A stretch of DNA of 64,000 bases from UBA1930 sp943368475 (GCA_943368475.1 CALRLF020000003.1:62001-126000); one strand, 5' to 3'. Numbered from the stretch's first letter, positions 8,067 to 17,961 are shown. Program-made: numbers and translations. Notes: generated by a model from the sequence alone, not told the origin.

Positions 8067-9563
8067 TTAATTGTTTTCTCTATCCAGTGATGCTAAGTAA
8101 TTTTCAGCAATGGTTAAATGGTTTTGTTTTTTATCATCAGGCATTTTATCCCATGTGTTCAATAACATACCTAATCGTGGATTTTGTCTAAAGAAATCTT
8201 TATGTACCCACATGAAACGCCAAAACAATGCATCCCATATTTCTTGCCATTTTCCTTTTTCAAAGTCGCCCATTTTCATTAAATAATTACTACCACTTAT
8301 ATATGGTTTAGTAGTCATTATTCCACCATCTGCAAACTGAGTCATGCCATACACATTGGGCACCATTACCCAATCGTAAGCATCAATATACATTTCCATA
8401 AACCATTGGTGTACTTCATTGGGGTCGAATTCGCAAAGCAAAAAAAAGTTACCTAAAATCATCAATCTTTCAATGTGATGATTATAGGCAGTTTTCAATG
8501 TTTTTTTTATCGTTGTATCAATGGGTAAAATACCTGTTTCGCCTTGCCAAAAACTTGCAGGAATTTTCCTAGTGAATTTCCAGTAGTTGGTAGTTCTTTG
8601 TTTACTGCCTTCACGTTCGTATACAATTCTTATAAATTCTCTCCAACCAGTAATTTGGCGAACAAAACCCTCTAATGAATTTAAAGGAATATCATGCTTG
8701 GCTGCATGTTGTAAAGTAGCATCAATAATTTGTTGAGGGTTCAATAATCCCACGTTGAGCATAGGCGTTAAGATGCTATGGTATAAATAATTTTCTTTAG
8801 CAACTATAGCATCTTCATAAATACCAAATTTGTTGAATCGGTTTTGTAAGAAATTCTCTAACCAAGCTTCTGCTTCTTCAAATGTAGTAGGGTAGAAGCT
8901 TTTAAGAGATGAAGTGTTGGTGCCATAATTGTTATTGAAATGTTCATCAACATATTTCTTAGCTTCAACTACATATTTATTAGAGGAAGGAAATTGTATG
9001 ACTGGTGCAATTTCATGCTTAGGGAATTTGCTTCTGTTTTCAGCATCAAATGTCCATTTGCCGCCAATAGGTTTTCCTGCATCATCTAAAAGCAGGTTTC
9101 TTTTTTTTCGTTGATCAATATAAAAATCAGTTTGGAAATAGGTTTTCTTTTTATCAAAAAAATCAGCTGCCTCAACTATTGTATTTAAAAAATTGGGCGT
9201 TGTGTAAGCTTTTGGTTGAATGTTATTTTGCTTAAAGGTTTGCTCTATTCTTTTGTTCAACCAATTATCTACTACTTCACAGTAATGAATAGCTGTGATC
9301 CCTTTTTTACCCAAATGAACAATAAGTTGCCTTATATCGGAAAGTGGATTTTCACTTTTAATATATTCCACTGAATATCCTTTTTCAGATAAATAATTTT
9401 TATAAAACTGCATGGTTGCTCTGTGCAGTATCAATTTTTGTTGATGAAAGTTGTATTGTTTAAAAAACAACCATTCTTCAATCAAAAAAATGGTTCTGCC
9501 TTTTTCAATAGCTGGATTACTTTTAAAAAGTTGATGTGGAAATATGAGGCTTACTTGTTGCAT
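8067..9563 (-). CDS. Deoxyribodipyrimidine photolyase-related protein lacking Fe-S cysteines
   Basis: 498 aa. The N-terminal antenna-like domain starts SLIFPHQLF and contains YCEVVDNWL. The C-terminal part contains RQITGWREFIRIVYERE, ERLMILGNFFLLCEFDP, DAYDWVMVPNVYGMTQFADGG and TKPYISGSNYLMKM. This is the FeS-BCP/CryPro (PhrB-like) family. In the [4Fe-4S] members the stretch after the KPY-SG motif carries CxxC and a further ACPF cysteine; here it reads GDFEKGKWQEIWDALFWRF with no Cys, so the cluster is very likely absent. First gene of the light-repair cluster. Probable (6-4) or related photolyase or photoreceptor. Confidence 0.85.
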   Translation of the reverse strand: MQQVSLIFPHQLFKSNPAIEKGRTIFLIEEWLFFKQYNFHQQKLILHRATMQFYKNYLSEKGYSVEYIKSENPLSDIRQLIVHLGKKGITAIHYCEVVDNWLNKRIEQTFKQNNIQPKAYTTPNFLNTIVEAADFFDKKKTYFQTDFYIDQRKKRNLLLDDAGKPIGGKWTFDAENRSKFPKHEIAPVIQFPSSNKYVVEAKKYVDEHFNNNYGTNTSSLKSFYPTTFEEAEAWLENFLQNRFNKFGIYEDAIVAKENYLYHSILTPMLNVGLLNPQQIIDATLQHAAKHDIPLNSLEGFVRQITGWREFIRIVYEREGSKQRTTNYWKFTRKIPASFWQGETGILPIDTTIKKTLKTAYNHHIERLMILGNFFLLCEFDPNEVHQWFMEMYIDAYDWVMVPNVYGMTQFADGGIMTTKPYISGSNYLMKMGDFEKGKWQEIWDALFWRFMWVHKDFFRQNPRLGMLLNTWDKMPDDKKQNHLTIAENYLASLDRENN

Positions 9564-9626
9564 AATTTATAATTTTTCAAAACAAAAAGCTATTGCCTTT
9601 GTTTAATACTTTATAAAATAAACAAA

Positions 9627-10343
9627 ATGGAACTTTTGAAAGGGAAGAATGTGTTATTAACTGGTGCTACAGGTGGCATTGGTAGCAAAACGGCTAAATT
9701 GTTATTGAGTAGTGGAGCCAATATTTTTATTACAGGACGTAACGCAGAAAAGTTAGAACAAATTGCTAGTGAATTGGGAATAGACTCCAGCAAATATTGT
9801 GTAGCTGATATTAGTAAAAGCGATGATGTGGAGCGTTTGAAACAACAATTTTTCTTAATTTATCCAACCATTGATGTGTTGGTAAATGCTGCTGGCATTG
9901 GAATTATTAAACCAATGGACACATTAACAGAAGAAGATTTTACGAAGACTTTGCAATTCAATCTAATAGGTCCTTTTTTATTAATGAAGGCTTTTTTACC
10001 AGCTATGAAAGATGTAAAAAAAGGATTAATCATAAATATTCCTGGAGTACTAGGCAAAGTGCCTATGGCTGGAGCTGCTGCTTACACAGCTAGTAAATAT
10101 GGTTTAACTGGTATGATGCAAAGCATTCGTGAAGAATTGAAAAGAACAGATATACGTATTACCAACTTATTCTTAGGAGGTGTAGATTCTAGTTTTTGGG
10201 ACACCATAGATTTACGTGTACAAAGAGATAAAATGATTGTAACCGATGAAGCTGCAAAAGCTATTTGGTTCTTGTGTCAGCAGCCTGTAAGTGGAGTGGT
10301 TAGTGAAATGGTGCTGCAACCATTTAATCATCAGGCGATATAA
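9627..10343 (+). CDS. Short-chain dehydrogenase/reductase (SDR)
   Basis: 238 aa, classical SDR. The NAD(P)-binding motif is TGATGGIG at residues 12-19, NAAG occurs near residue 90, and the catalytic YTASK near residue 150. The Asn of the NAAG block and the Lys of YxxxK are present; the Ser position is occupied by Gly in the NIPGVLGK stretch, which is unusual. Arg36-37 region (ITGRNAEKL) fits NADP preference. Substrate unknown. It diverges from the photolyase cluster with a 63-base gap, so the two may share a control region. A heptad-phased AT-rich stretch starts directly at its stop codon. Confidence 0.85.
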   Translation: MELLKGKNVLLTGATGGIGSKTAKLLLSSGANIFITGRNAEKLEQIASELGIDSSKYCVADISKSDDVERLKQQFFLIYPTIDVLVNAAGIGIIKPMDTLTEEDFTKTLQFNLIGPFLLMKAFLPAMKDVKKGLIINIPGVLGKVPMAGAAAYTASKYGLTGMMQSIREELKRTDIRITNLFLGGVDSSFWDTIDLRVQRDKMIVTDEAAKAIWFLCQQPVSGVVSEMVLQPFNHQAI

Positions 10344-10371
10344 AATAATTTTTAATTTCTGATTTGTAATT
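10344..10371. repeat. AT-rich heptamer array at the SDR stop codon
   Basis: Four 7-bp units in strict phase (aaTAATT, ttTAATT, tcTGATT, tgTAATT) start on the base after the TAA at 10341-10343. Consensus NNTRATT. It is short, but it resembles the array inside lpxB (45474-45515) and the one at 18968-19009. Confidence 0.5.
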
Positions 10372-10516
10372 TGCCAACCACAAGCTCAAATGGTGATTGG
10401 GAATATTTTGATGTATGCAAACTATGCTTTCGATAAAATAATTCACATAGCTGCATAACCATTTCTTTTTTATTAATTCATTGCATCCGATATTCGCAAT
10501 AATAACATACGTTAGC

Positions 10517-11710
10517 ATGGCAACTATCTCTTTCGATAATACTGAAAATGCCTTTGCATATAAGTCTGAAAAGGATTTGAAAAAGGCAAAATTTTTATTT
10601 AGTACGATGGGTTATCCTTTTTTTGTTCCATTGGGTACAAGGATTACGCCCTTATTAATAAAAGGCAAATTGCCATTCATTAATACTATTGTACGAAATA
10701 CTATTTTCAAGCAATTTGTTGGTGGTGAAAGTTTAGAAGAAACCAAAACTGTGGGAGCAATTTTAGGTAAATATGGAGTGCAAGTTATTTTAGATTATGG
10801 TGTTGAAGGTAAAGAAGGGGAGGCCAATTTTGATCATGCAACTGATGAATTTATTCGTGTGATTGAGTATGCTTCTAAAGAAACAAATATTCCTTTTATT
10901 AGTGTTAAAGTAACTGGTATTGCTCGTTTTGGTTTATTGGAAAGTTTAGATGAAGCTCCACGTTTAAGAAGTGGTATTCATGATCATGAAGCTGAAAGTG
11001 CAGAATGGGAAAGAGTGAAAGATAGAATGTTTGCAATTTGTGCAGCCGCTGCTGAAAAAAACATTGGTGTTTTGATTGATGCTGAAGAGACATGGATTCA
11101 AGACCCTGTGGACCGACTTACTATGGAAATGATGCAAGAGTTTAATAAAGACAAAGTAATCGTTTTCAATACCATCCAATTATATAGACACGATCGATTA
11201 GGCTTTTTAAAATTGTCTCATAAAATTGCTAAGCAACATAACTTCAAGTTGGGTATAAAGTTGGTTAGAGGAGCTTATATGGAAAAAGAACGTGCAAGAG
11301 CCAATCAAAAAGGATATATAGATCCCATTCAGCCAGATAAAGCATCTACAGATAGTGATTATGATGCTGCAATGATTTATTGTTTAGAAAATTTAGATAC
11401 TATTTCAACAATTATAGCAACCCATAATGAGCAAAGTAATTTAACTGCTTATGATTTTATGCAAAGCAATAATATTCCTTTAAATCATGCTCATATACAT
11501 TTCTCTCAGTTGTATGGAATGAGTGATAATATCACTTTCAATTTATCGAAACAAGGTTGTAATGTAAGTAAATATTTGCCTTTTGGACCAATTAAAGACG
11601 TAGTACCTTACTTAATGAGAAGGGCACAGGAAAATTCCTCAGTTAGTGGACAAACAGGAAGAGAATTATCTTTAATTAAAAGAGAGTTATCAAGAAGAAA
11701 AGGAGCTTAA
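10517..11710 (+). CDS. Proline dehydrogenase
   Basis: 397 aa from the ATG at 10517 (an in-frame ATG 12 codons upstream adds MHPIFAIITYVS and is less likely). Monofunctional PRODH: FAD-dependent oxidation of proline to pyrroline-5-carboxylate, passing electrons to quinone. Key TIM-barrel motifs are visible: LGIKLVRGAYMEKERARA (proline/FAD-binding Arg and Lys), ATHNEQS, and the C-terminal YLMRRAQENSS with the double Arg that binds the substrate carboxylate. There is no P5C dehydrogenase domain, as in eukaryote-like PRODHs. The partner P5C dehydrogenase gene is not in the window. Confidence 0.93.
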   Translation: MATISFDNTENAFAYKSEKDLKKAKFLFSTMGYPFFVPLGTRITPLLIKGKLPFINTIVRNTIFKQFVGGESLEETKTVGAILGKYGVQVILDYGVEGKEGEANFDHATDEFIRVIEYASKETNIPFISVKVTGIARFGLLESLDEAPRLRSGIHDHEAESAEWERVKDRMFAICAAAAEKNIGVLIDAEETWIQDPVDRLTMEMMQEFNKDKVIVFNTIQLYRHDRLGFLKLSHKIAKQHNFKLGIKLVRGAYMEKERARANQKGYIDPIQPDKASTDSDYDAAMIYCLENLDTISTIIATHNEQSNLTAYDFMQSNNIPLNHAHIHFSQLYGMSDNITFNLSKQGCNVSKYLPFGPIKDVVPYLMRRAQENSSVSGQTGRELSLIKRELSRRKGA

Positions 11711-11724
11711 AAGCTCCTTTTCTT
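11695..11724. terminator. Bidirectional terminator between proline dehydrogenase and gltD
   Basis: A perfect 14-bp stem (11695-11708 with 11711-11724) spans the TAA stop of proline dehydrogenase and is flanked by T-rich sequence at 11725-11727. The gltD stop lies 12 bases further on the other strand, so it can serve both. Confidence 0.8.
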
Positions 11725-11735
11725 TTTCTATTGTA

Positions 11736-13247
11736 TTAATAAGTTAATGTTTCTTGCAGTATTGATGCATCTTTAGTTTCAAGTAAAGAACTACCCATTA
11801 AGAACTCATCTACTTTTCTGGCACACTCCCTTCCTTCGCTAATTGCCCAAACAACTAAGCTTTGGCCACGACGCATGTCACCAGCAGTAAACACTTTGGC
11901 AATATTGGTTTTAAAATGTTTTTCTGTTGCTTTTACATTACCACGTTCATCTACTTCAACACCCAAATCATTGATAAACCCAACGTGTTGTGGGTGAACA
12001 AAACCCATTGCCAATAAAGCCAATTCACAAGGGATTTCTCTTTCACTTCCCTCAATTTCAACAAACTGAGCTGGACGACCTTCTGCAGTAATTTTCCACT
12101 CAAGGTCAACTATTTTTAATGCTTTAAGCTTTCCGTCAGCATCGCCCATAAATTCTTTAGTAGCAACAGCCCATTGTCTTTGTACACCTTCTTCATGTGA
12201 AGTAGTTGTTTTTAACAACATAGGAAAACTTGGCCATGGCATATGTGGGGTTCTACTTTCTGGAGGTTTAGGTAACAATTCAAATTGAGTTACCGATGCA
12301 GCTCCTTGTCTGTTCGATGTTCCAACACAATCACTGCCTGTATCACCACCACCAATTACTACCACATTTTTTCCAGTTGCTTTTACAAGCTCATTTAAAA
12401 TATTACTTTCTATAGCTGCATTGGCTAATGGATTTTGACCAGCTACTACTTTATTGTTTTGCTTTAAAAAGTCCATTGCAAAATGAACACCATTTAATTC
12501 TCTGCCAGGAATATGTAAGTTTCTAGGGGTAGTACTTCCTCCTGCTAAAACAATAGCATTGAACTCTCTTAATAAATCACTGATACTTACGTTTACACCA
12601 ACATTGGCATGGCATTTAAAAATTACACCTTCTTCTTTCATTACATCCACTCTTCTTGCCACCACCCATTTTTCTAGTTTAAAATCTGGTATTCCATAAC
12701 GCAATAAGCCGCCCGGTTCTTCATCTCTTTCAAAAACAGTTACAGTATGTCCTGCATAATTTAATTGTGCAGCAGCTGCTAAGCCTGCTGGCCCACTGCC
12801 AATTACAGCAACTTTTTTAGCTGTTCTTAGATTTGGTTTTTTGGCTTTTACAAAGCCTTTTTCAAATGCGATTTCAATAATGTGCTTTTCAATTTCTTCA
12901 ATAGAAACTGGAGGTTGATTAATGCCTAACACACATGCACTTTCACATGGAGCAGGACAAATACGTCCAGTAAACTCAGGAAAATTATTCGTAGAAGTTA
13001 AGATTTCATAGGCTTCTTTCCAATTGCCATCATAAACAGCATCATTGAACTCAGGGATGACGTTACCCAATGGACAGCCACTGTGACAAAATGGAACGCC
13101 ACAGTTCATGCAACGTGCTGCCTGATGGTTCAGTTTTTCTTCTGAGTAAGGTTTTATGTATTCTTTATAATCCTGTACACGTTCTGTTATTGGTCTTTTG
13201 TCAGGAGCTTCTCTATTAAATTCTAAAAATCCGGTTGGTTTGCCCAT
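11736..13247 (-). CDS. gltD: Glutamate synthase small (beta) subunit
   Basis: 503 aa. N-terminal Fe-S region: CMNCGVPFCHSGCPLGN and CPAPCESACVLGIN provide the ligands of two [4Fe-4S] clusters. FAD site VIGSGPAGLAAAAQL near residue 150; NADPH site VVVIGGGDTGSDCVG near residue 295; C-terminal TAGDMRRGQSLVVWAI. It feeds electrons from NADPH to the large subunit, which makes two glutamates from glutamine and 2-oxoglutarate. It lies downstream of gltB with a 190-base gap holding a palindrome, so coupling may be looser than usual. Confidence 0.96.
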   Translation of the reverse strand: MGKPTGFLEFNREAPDKRPITERVQDYKEYIKPYSEEKLNHQAARCMNCGVPFCHSGCPLGNVIPEFNDAVYDGNWKEAYEILTSTNNFPEFTGRICPAPCESACVLGINQPPVSIEEIEKHIIEIAFEKGFVKAKKPNLRTAKKVAVIGSGPAGLAAAAQLNYAGHTVTVFERDEEPGGLLRYGIPDFKLEKWVVARRVDVMKEEGVIFKCHANVGVNVSISDLLREFNAIVLAGGSTTPRNLHIPGRELNGVHFAMDFLKQNNKVVAGQNPLANAAIESNILNELVKATGKNVVVIGGGDTGSDCVGTSNRQGAASVTQFELLPKPPESRTPHMPWPSFPMLLKTTTSHEEGVQRQWAVATKEFMGDADGKLKALKIVDLEWKITAEGRPAQFVEIEGSEREIPCELALLAMGFVHPQHVGFINDLGVEVDERGNVKATEKHFKTNIAKVFTAGDMRRGQSLVVWAISEGRECARKVDEFLMGSSLLETKDASILQETLTY

Positions 13248-13396
13248 TACTTTAATTTTTAAAGTTTACGGTTTGTTTATTCACCGCAGCGTATAGAGTT
13301 TTTGAGTTTATGCAGAGCTACTCTGCGATTACTTTATTACTCATGTTCTTTGCGGTTGGTTTTGATTGTATTTATTCTATAGTTGCAGTGTGCGAC

Positions 13397-13420
13397 GCAT
13401 CCCGATAGTTATCGGGATGC
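13397..13420. repeat. 24-bp near-perfect palindrome between gltB and gltD
   Basis: Arms 13397-13407 and 13410-13420 (11 bp, containing CATCCCGATA) pair perfectly around GT. The CCCGATA/TATCGGG core is a short palindrome type I recall as common between Bacteroidota genes. In the gltBD transcript it would form a hairpin without a T-run, so a role in mRNA stability is more likely than termination. The 13270-13350 stretch also carries degenerate CGCAG/CTCTGCG/CTTTGCGG words. Confidence 0.7.
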
Positions 13421-13437
13421 AGCTCAATACTTATTCA

Positions 13438-16400
13438 TTAGCTGGTAACCATATTTTTCTTGCTATTCTGCAATGCTTTTTTATAATCGCTTGGAAATAC
13501 TTTCACAAAGTTCTTCAGTTGATTTTCGAAATCGTCTAACACAAATTTTGCTACTGTGCTTCCTGTGGTGATGTAATGCTTTTGAATCATACTTTGCAAC
13601 TCTTGAATGTCTTCTTCTGCAACTGGATCTAAGTCAACCATTTCTTTGTTGCAGTTATTTGCAAATTTGCCTTGCACATCATAGATGTATGCAATACCTC
13701 CACTCATACCTGCTGCAAAGTTTCTTCCAGTATTGCCAAGAATTACCACTCGGCCACCAGTCATGTATTCACAACCATGGTCACCAACCCCTTCTACAAC
13801 AGCAGTTGCACCACTGTTTCTTACAGCAAAACGTTCACCTGCTTTTCCTCTTATATAAGCTTCGCCACTGGTTGCACCATAAAAAGCAGTGTTGCCAATA
13901 ATGATGTTTTCTTCGGGCTTAAAACCAGATTTTTTAGATGGATAAACGATGAGCTTTGCACCACTTAAACCTTTGCCAAAATAATCATTTGCATCGCCTT
14001 CTAATTCTAGTGTAATGCCTTTATTATTAAATGCTCCAAAGCTCTGACCAGCAGTACCATTGAATTTAAAGTGAATGGTATCATCTGGTAAACCTGCACT
14101 TCTGTAAATTTTAGTAAGTTCATTTGACAGAATTGTACCTACAGTTCTGTCAGTATTTTTTATAGGGAAACTAGCTGAAATTTTTTCTTGATTTTCTAAG
14201 GCTGGTTTTGCAGCAGCCAACAATTTCCAATCAATTACATCTGCCAATCCATGATCTTGTTCTTCAGTATTGTATAAGCCAACATGCTCTGCTGCTGGTT
14301 CTCTGTACAAAATTGGTGATAAGTCAAGCCTACTATATTTCCAATGAGTGATGTTTTCTTTGATTTCTAAATTTTCAACCTGACCAATCATTTCGTTTAC
14401 TGTCTTGTAACCTAAATCTGCCATGATTTCTCTTAATTCTTGTACGATGAAACGGAAGAAATTAATTACATGCTCAGGATCGCCAGTAAATCTTTTTCTT
14501 AATTCAGGATCTTGTGTTGCAACGCCAACAGGACAAGTATTCAAATGACATTTACGCATCATAATACAACCTTCTACAATTAATGCAGCAGTTGCAACAC
14601 CCCATTCTTCTGCACCTAATAAAGCTGCAACAGCAATATCTCGACCCGTTTTCATTTGTCCATCGGCCTGCAAAACAACACGACTTCTTAATTTATTTCT
14701 TACCAAAGTTTGGTGAGCTTCTGCTAAACCCAATTCCCATGGTAGTCCTGTATGTTTAATTGAACTAATTGGAGATGCTCCAGTACCACCATCAAAACCT
14801 GCAATTAATACTACATCAGCTTTTGCTTTTGCAACACCAGCAGCAATTGTTCCTACACCAGCTTTAGAAACCAGTTTTACATTAATTCTAGCTTTACGAT
14901 TGGCATTTTTTAAATCGGAAATTAACTGTGCTAAATCTTCAATTGAATATATGTCGTGATGCGGTGGTGGAGAAATTAAACCAACACCAGGCGTTGCATG
15001 ACGAACCTTGCCAATCCACTCATCTACTTTATGTCCTGGCAATTGACCACCTTCTCCAGGCTTTGCACCTTGAGCCATTTTAATTTGCAGTTCGTCGGCT
15101 TCCGTCAGGTATAAACTAGTTACGCCAAAACGTGCTGATGCCACTTGTTTAATGGCACTACGCATGCTATTCCCATTTTCCATGGGTTGGTAACGAATTT
15201 CATCTTCGCCACCTTCTCCAGTATTGCTTTTGCCACCCAATTTATTCATGGCAATGGCCAATGTACTATGGGCTTCATGCGATATTGACCCAAAGCTCAT
15301 TGCACCTGTGGCAAAGCGTTTGTAGATGTTTTCTGCTGGTTCAACTTCGTCAATTGAAATAGCAGTACGATTGCGTTTAAACTCAAATAAACTTCTTAAC
15401 GTACAAGCTTTTTCACTTTGATCATTAACTGTTTTTGAATATTTTTTAAACGTTGCATAATCATTCATTTTTGTTGAATGCTGCAATAAGTGAATGGTTT
15501 GCGGATTGAATAAATGAAATTCACCTTTACGCTTCCACTGATAAATTCCACCAACTGGTAAACGTTCAACAGGTACATCTTTTTTACTGAATGAAAATTT
15601 ATGTTTTGCCAAAGCTTCTTTAGCAATCTCATCTAAGCCCATACCTTCAATACGTGAGGTTGCACCTGTGAAATATTTATCAACGACTGTTTTATTTAAA
15701 CCAACAATTTCAAAAATTTGAGCTCCCTGATAAGATTGTAAAGTAGAGATACCCATTTTACTAAATACTTTTAACAATCCATCGCAAACGGCTTTAATAT
15801 AATTTTTCTTTAGTTGTTCAACCTCTGTATCTGTTTTTAATCTACTATCTAATTTCATGTCTCTAATAGTAGATAAAGCCAAGTATGGATTGATGGCAGT
15901 TGCTCCAAAACCAATTAAACATGCAAAATGATGTACTTCCCACACATCGCCAGCTTCTACAATAATACCTACCTGACCACGATAACCTTTTCTGATTAAA
16001 TGATGGTGAACAGCGGCAACTGCAAGTAATGATGGGATAGGAGCATGGTCGCTATCGATTGCTCTATCACTTAAAACCAATACTTCAAATCCATCTTCAA
16101 CAGCATCGGTTGCGTAACGACACAATCTATCGATGCCTTTTTGTAATGATCCTGGCTTACCGTCGGCCCTAAAATAAGTTTGCAAAGTTTTTGCCTGAAA
16201 AATGCCTGTATCAATACTTCTGATTTTTTCTAATTCATGATTAGCCAACACAGGGTGTTTCAAAGCTACACTATGGCAAGCCAATGGATCTTCAATTAAA
16301 ATATTTCCATTGTTACCAGCAAAAGTGGCCAAACTCATCACCAATTTTTCTCTGATTGGATCAATGGGTGGATTGGTTACTTGTGCAAACAATTGTTTAA

Positions 16401-17961
16401 AATATGCACTCAAATGTTGAGGTTGATCGCTCAATATTGCTAAAGGAGCGTCAGTTCCCATAGAGCCAATGGGTTCTTTACCTTCTAAAGCCATTGGAGC
16501 AATAATGGTTTCTAAATCTTCTGTAGAATATCCAAATGCTTTTTGGTATTTGAACACTTGCTCGTGTTCTAAGTGTGTAAATGAAACCCTCGGTTCAGGT
16601 AATTCTTCTAAACGAATTTTATATTTATTCAACCATTCACCATATGGTTTTTGAGAACATATTTTTTGCTTCAATTCATCATCACTAATAATACGGCCTT
16701 GTTCCATATCAACCACAAACATTTTTCCTGGTTGTAGTCTGCCGTTTTCTTTTATAATGGCTGGATCAATTGGTAATGCTCCAGTTTCACTTGCCATTAT
16801 AACTCTATCATCTGTTGTAACACAGTAACGAGAAGGTCTCAATCCATTTCTATCCAATGTTGCACCAATCATTTTACCATCGGTAAATGAAATGGATGCT
16901 GGACCATCCCAAGGTTCTTGAAATGCAGCATGAAATTCGTAAAATGCTTTTTTAACAGGATCCATTTTATCATCTCCATCCCATGCTTCGGGTATGAGCA
17001 TCATCATTACATGGGGTAATGAACGGCCACATAAACTGAGCAATTCAATCATATTATCTAAACAAGCACTATCACTTTGGCCTTCTGTAATAATAGGCAA
17101 AAGCATGTCCATTTCTTCTCTGGTAAAGTAAGGCGACGTAAAGCCTTTTTCACTTGTTTTTAGCCAGTTTAAGTTCCCTTGTAGTGTATTAATCTCTCCA
17201 TTGTGAGCCATGTAACGAAATGGCTGAGCCAATTTCCATGAAGGGAATGTATTGGTAGCAAAACGAGAATGCACTAAGCCAAAAGCACTCACCATTCTTT
17301 TATTACTTAAATCAGGAAAGTATTCACGAACCTGATGAGAAGTTAACTGACCTTTATAAACAATAGTTTTATAAGACAATGAAGCAAGATAGAAACCAAC
17401 ATTATTTTTACGAACTGTGCTATTGATTGTGTGACTAGCATAGTTGCGTAATACAAATAATTTTCTTTCAAAAGCTTCTGGATCATTGATATGATCAGGA
17501 CAAATAATAATTACATGTTCAATTTCAGGCTCAACCGATAAAGCTGTAGCACCAATATTGGTTGGGTTTACAGGCACTTTTCTATAGACCAAAATTTCTA
17601 AGCCTAAATGTTCGGCACAACGAGAAAAAATTTCTCTACACTCTTCTTTTAAACGAATGTCTTTTGGAAAAAATAATACACCCACACCATATTTACCAAA
17701 TGCAGGTAAGTGTACACCCATTTTTACACACTCATCAAAGAAAAATTCATGAGGTACTTGTAACATAATGCCAGCACCATCGCCAGTGTTGGCTTCACAG
17801 CCACAGGCACCACGGTGTTCCATATTTTCTAAAATGGTGAGGGCATCAGAAATGTGCTGATGTGATTTAATGCCTTTTATATTGGCAACAAATCCAATTC
17901 CACAACTATCATGTTCAAACGAAGGATGATAGAGGCCTCCATAATTGTTTTGAGGGGTCAT
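13438..17961 (-). CDS. gltB: Glutamate synthase large (alpha) subunit
   Basis: 1507 aa, full length. The N-terminal glutaminase domain is exposed after removal of a 19-residue propeptide: Cys20 in HDSCGIGFVA is the nucleophile. The central FMN/synthase domain contains SISHEAHSTLA, LPGHKVDEWI, GVGLISPPPHHDIYS and the [3Fe-4S] ligands in CIMMRKCHLNTCPVG (Cx5Cx4C). The C-terminal beta-helix (GXXGXXXG repeats, e.g. GGRVVILGNTGRNFAAGMSGG) closes the protein. With gltD it forms NADPH-GOGAT for ammonium assimilation in the cytosol. No intact regulator lies next to it. Confidence 0.97.
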   Translation of the reverse strand: MTPQNNYGGLYHPSFEHDSCGIGFVANIKGIKSHQHISDALTILENMEHRGACGCEANTGDGAGIMLQVPHEFFFDECVKMGVHLPAFGKYGVGVLFFPKDIRLKEECREIFSRCAEHLGLEILVYRKVPVNPTNIGATALSVEPEIEHVIIICPDHINDPEAFERKLFVLRNYASHTINSTVRKNNVGFYLASLSYKTIVYKGQLTSHQVREYFPDLSNKRMVSAFGLVHSRFATNTFPSWKLAQPFRYMAHNGEINTLQGNLNWLKTSEKGFTSPYFTREEMDMLLPIITEGQSDSACLDNMIELLSLCGRSLPHVMMMLIPEAWDGDDKMDPVKKAFYEFHAAFQEPWDGPASISFTDGKMIGATLDRNGLRPSRYCVTTDDRVIMASETGALPIDPAIIKENGRLQPGKMFVVDMEQGRIISDDELKQKICSQKPYGEWLNKYKIRLEELPEPRVSFTHLEHEQVFKYQKAFGYSTEDLETIIAPMALEGKEPIGSMGTDAPLAILSDQPQHLSAYFKQLFAQVTNPPIDPIREKLVMSLATFAGNNGNILIEDPLACHSVALKHPVLANHELEKIRSIDTGIFQAKTLQTYFRADGKPGSLQKGIDRLCRYATDAVEDGFEVLVLSDRAIDSDHAPIPSLLAVAAVHHHLIRKGYRGQVGIIVEAGDVWEVHHFACLIGFGATAINPYLALSTIRDMKLDSRLKTDTEVEQLKKNYIKAVCDGLLKVFSKMGISTLQSYQGAQIFEIVGLNKTVVDKYFTGATSRIEGMGLDEIAKEALAKHKFSFSKKDVPVERLPVGGIYQWKRKGEFHLFNPQTIHLLQHSTKMNDYATFKKYSKTVNDQSEKACTLRSLFEFKRNRTAISIDEVEPAENIYKRFATGAMSFGSISHEAHSTLAIAMNKLGGKSNTGEGGEDEIRYQPMENGNSMRSAIKQVASARFGVTSLYLTEADELQIKMAQGAKPGEGGQLPGHKVDEWIGKVRHATPGVGLISPPPHHDIYSIEDLAQLISDLKNANRKARINVKLVSKAGVGTIAAGVAKAKADVVLIAGFDGGTGASPISSIKHTGLPWELGLAEAHQTLVRNKLRSRVVLQADGQMKTGRDIAVAALLGAEEWGVATAALIVEGCIMMRKCHLNTCPVGVATQDPELRKRFTGDPEHVINFFRFIVQELREIMADLGYKTVNEMIGQVENLEIKENITHWKYSRLDLSPILYREPAAEHVGLYNTEEQDHGLADVIDWKLLAAAKPALENQEKISASFPIKNTDRTVGTILSNELTKIYRSAGLPDDTIHFKFNGTAGQSFGAFNNKGITLELEGDANDYFGKGLSGAKLIVYPSKKSGFKPEENIIIGNTAFYGATSGEAYIRGKAGERFAVRNSGATAVVEGVGDHGCEYMTGGRVVILGNTGRNFAAGMSGGIAYIYDVQGKFANNCNKEMVDLDPVAEEDIQELQSMIQKHYITTGSTVAKFVLDDFENQLKNFVKVFPSDYKKALQNSKKNMVTS

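Noticed and set aside
10324..10518. A 64-codon minus-strand frame between the SDR and proline dehydrogenase genes
   Set aside because: Covers the heptamer run and promoter region; no recognisable protein features.
13659..13968. Two overlapping plus-strand frames (80 and 98 codons) within gltB
   Set aside because: Antisense shadows of the GltB C-terminal beta-helix; composition (His/Gln-rich, Cys-rich) is typical of reverse frames.
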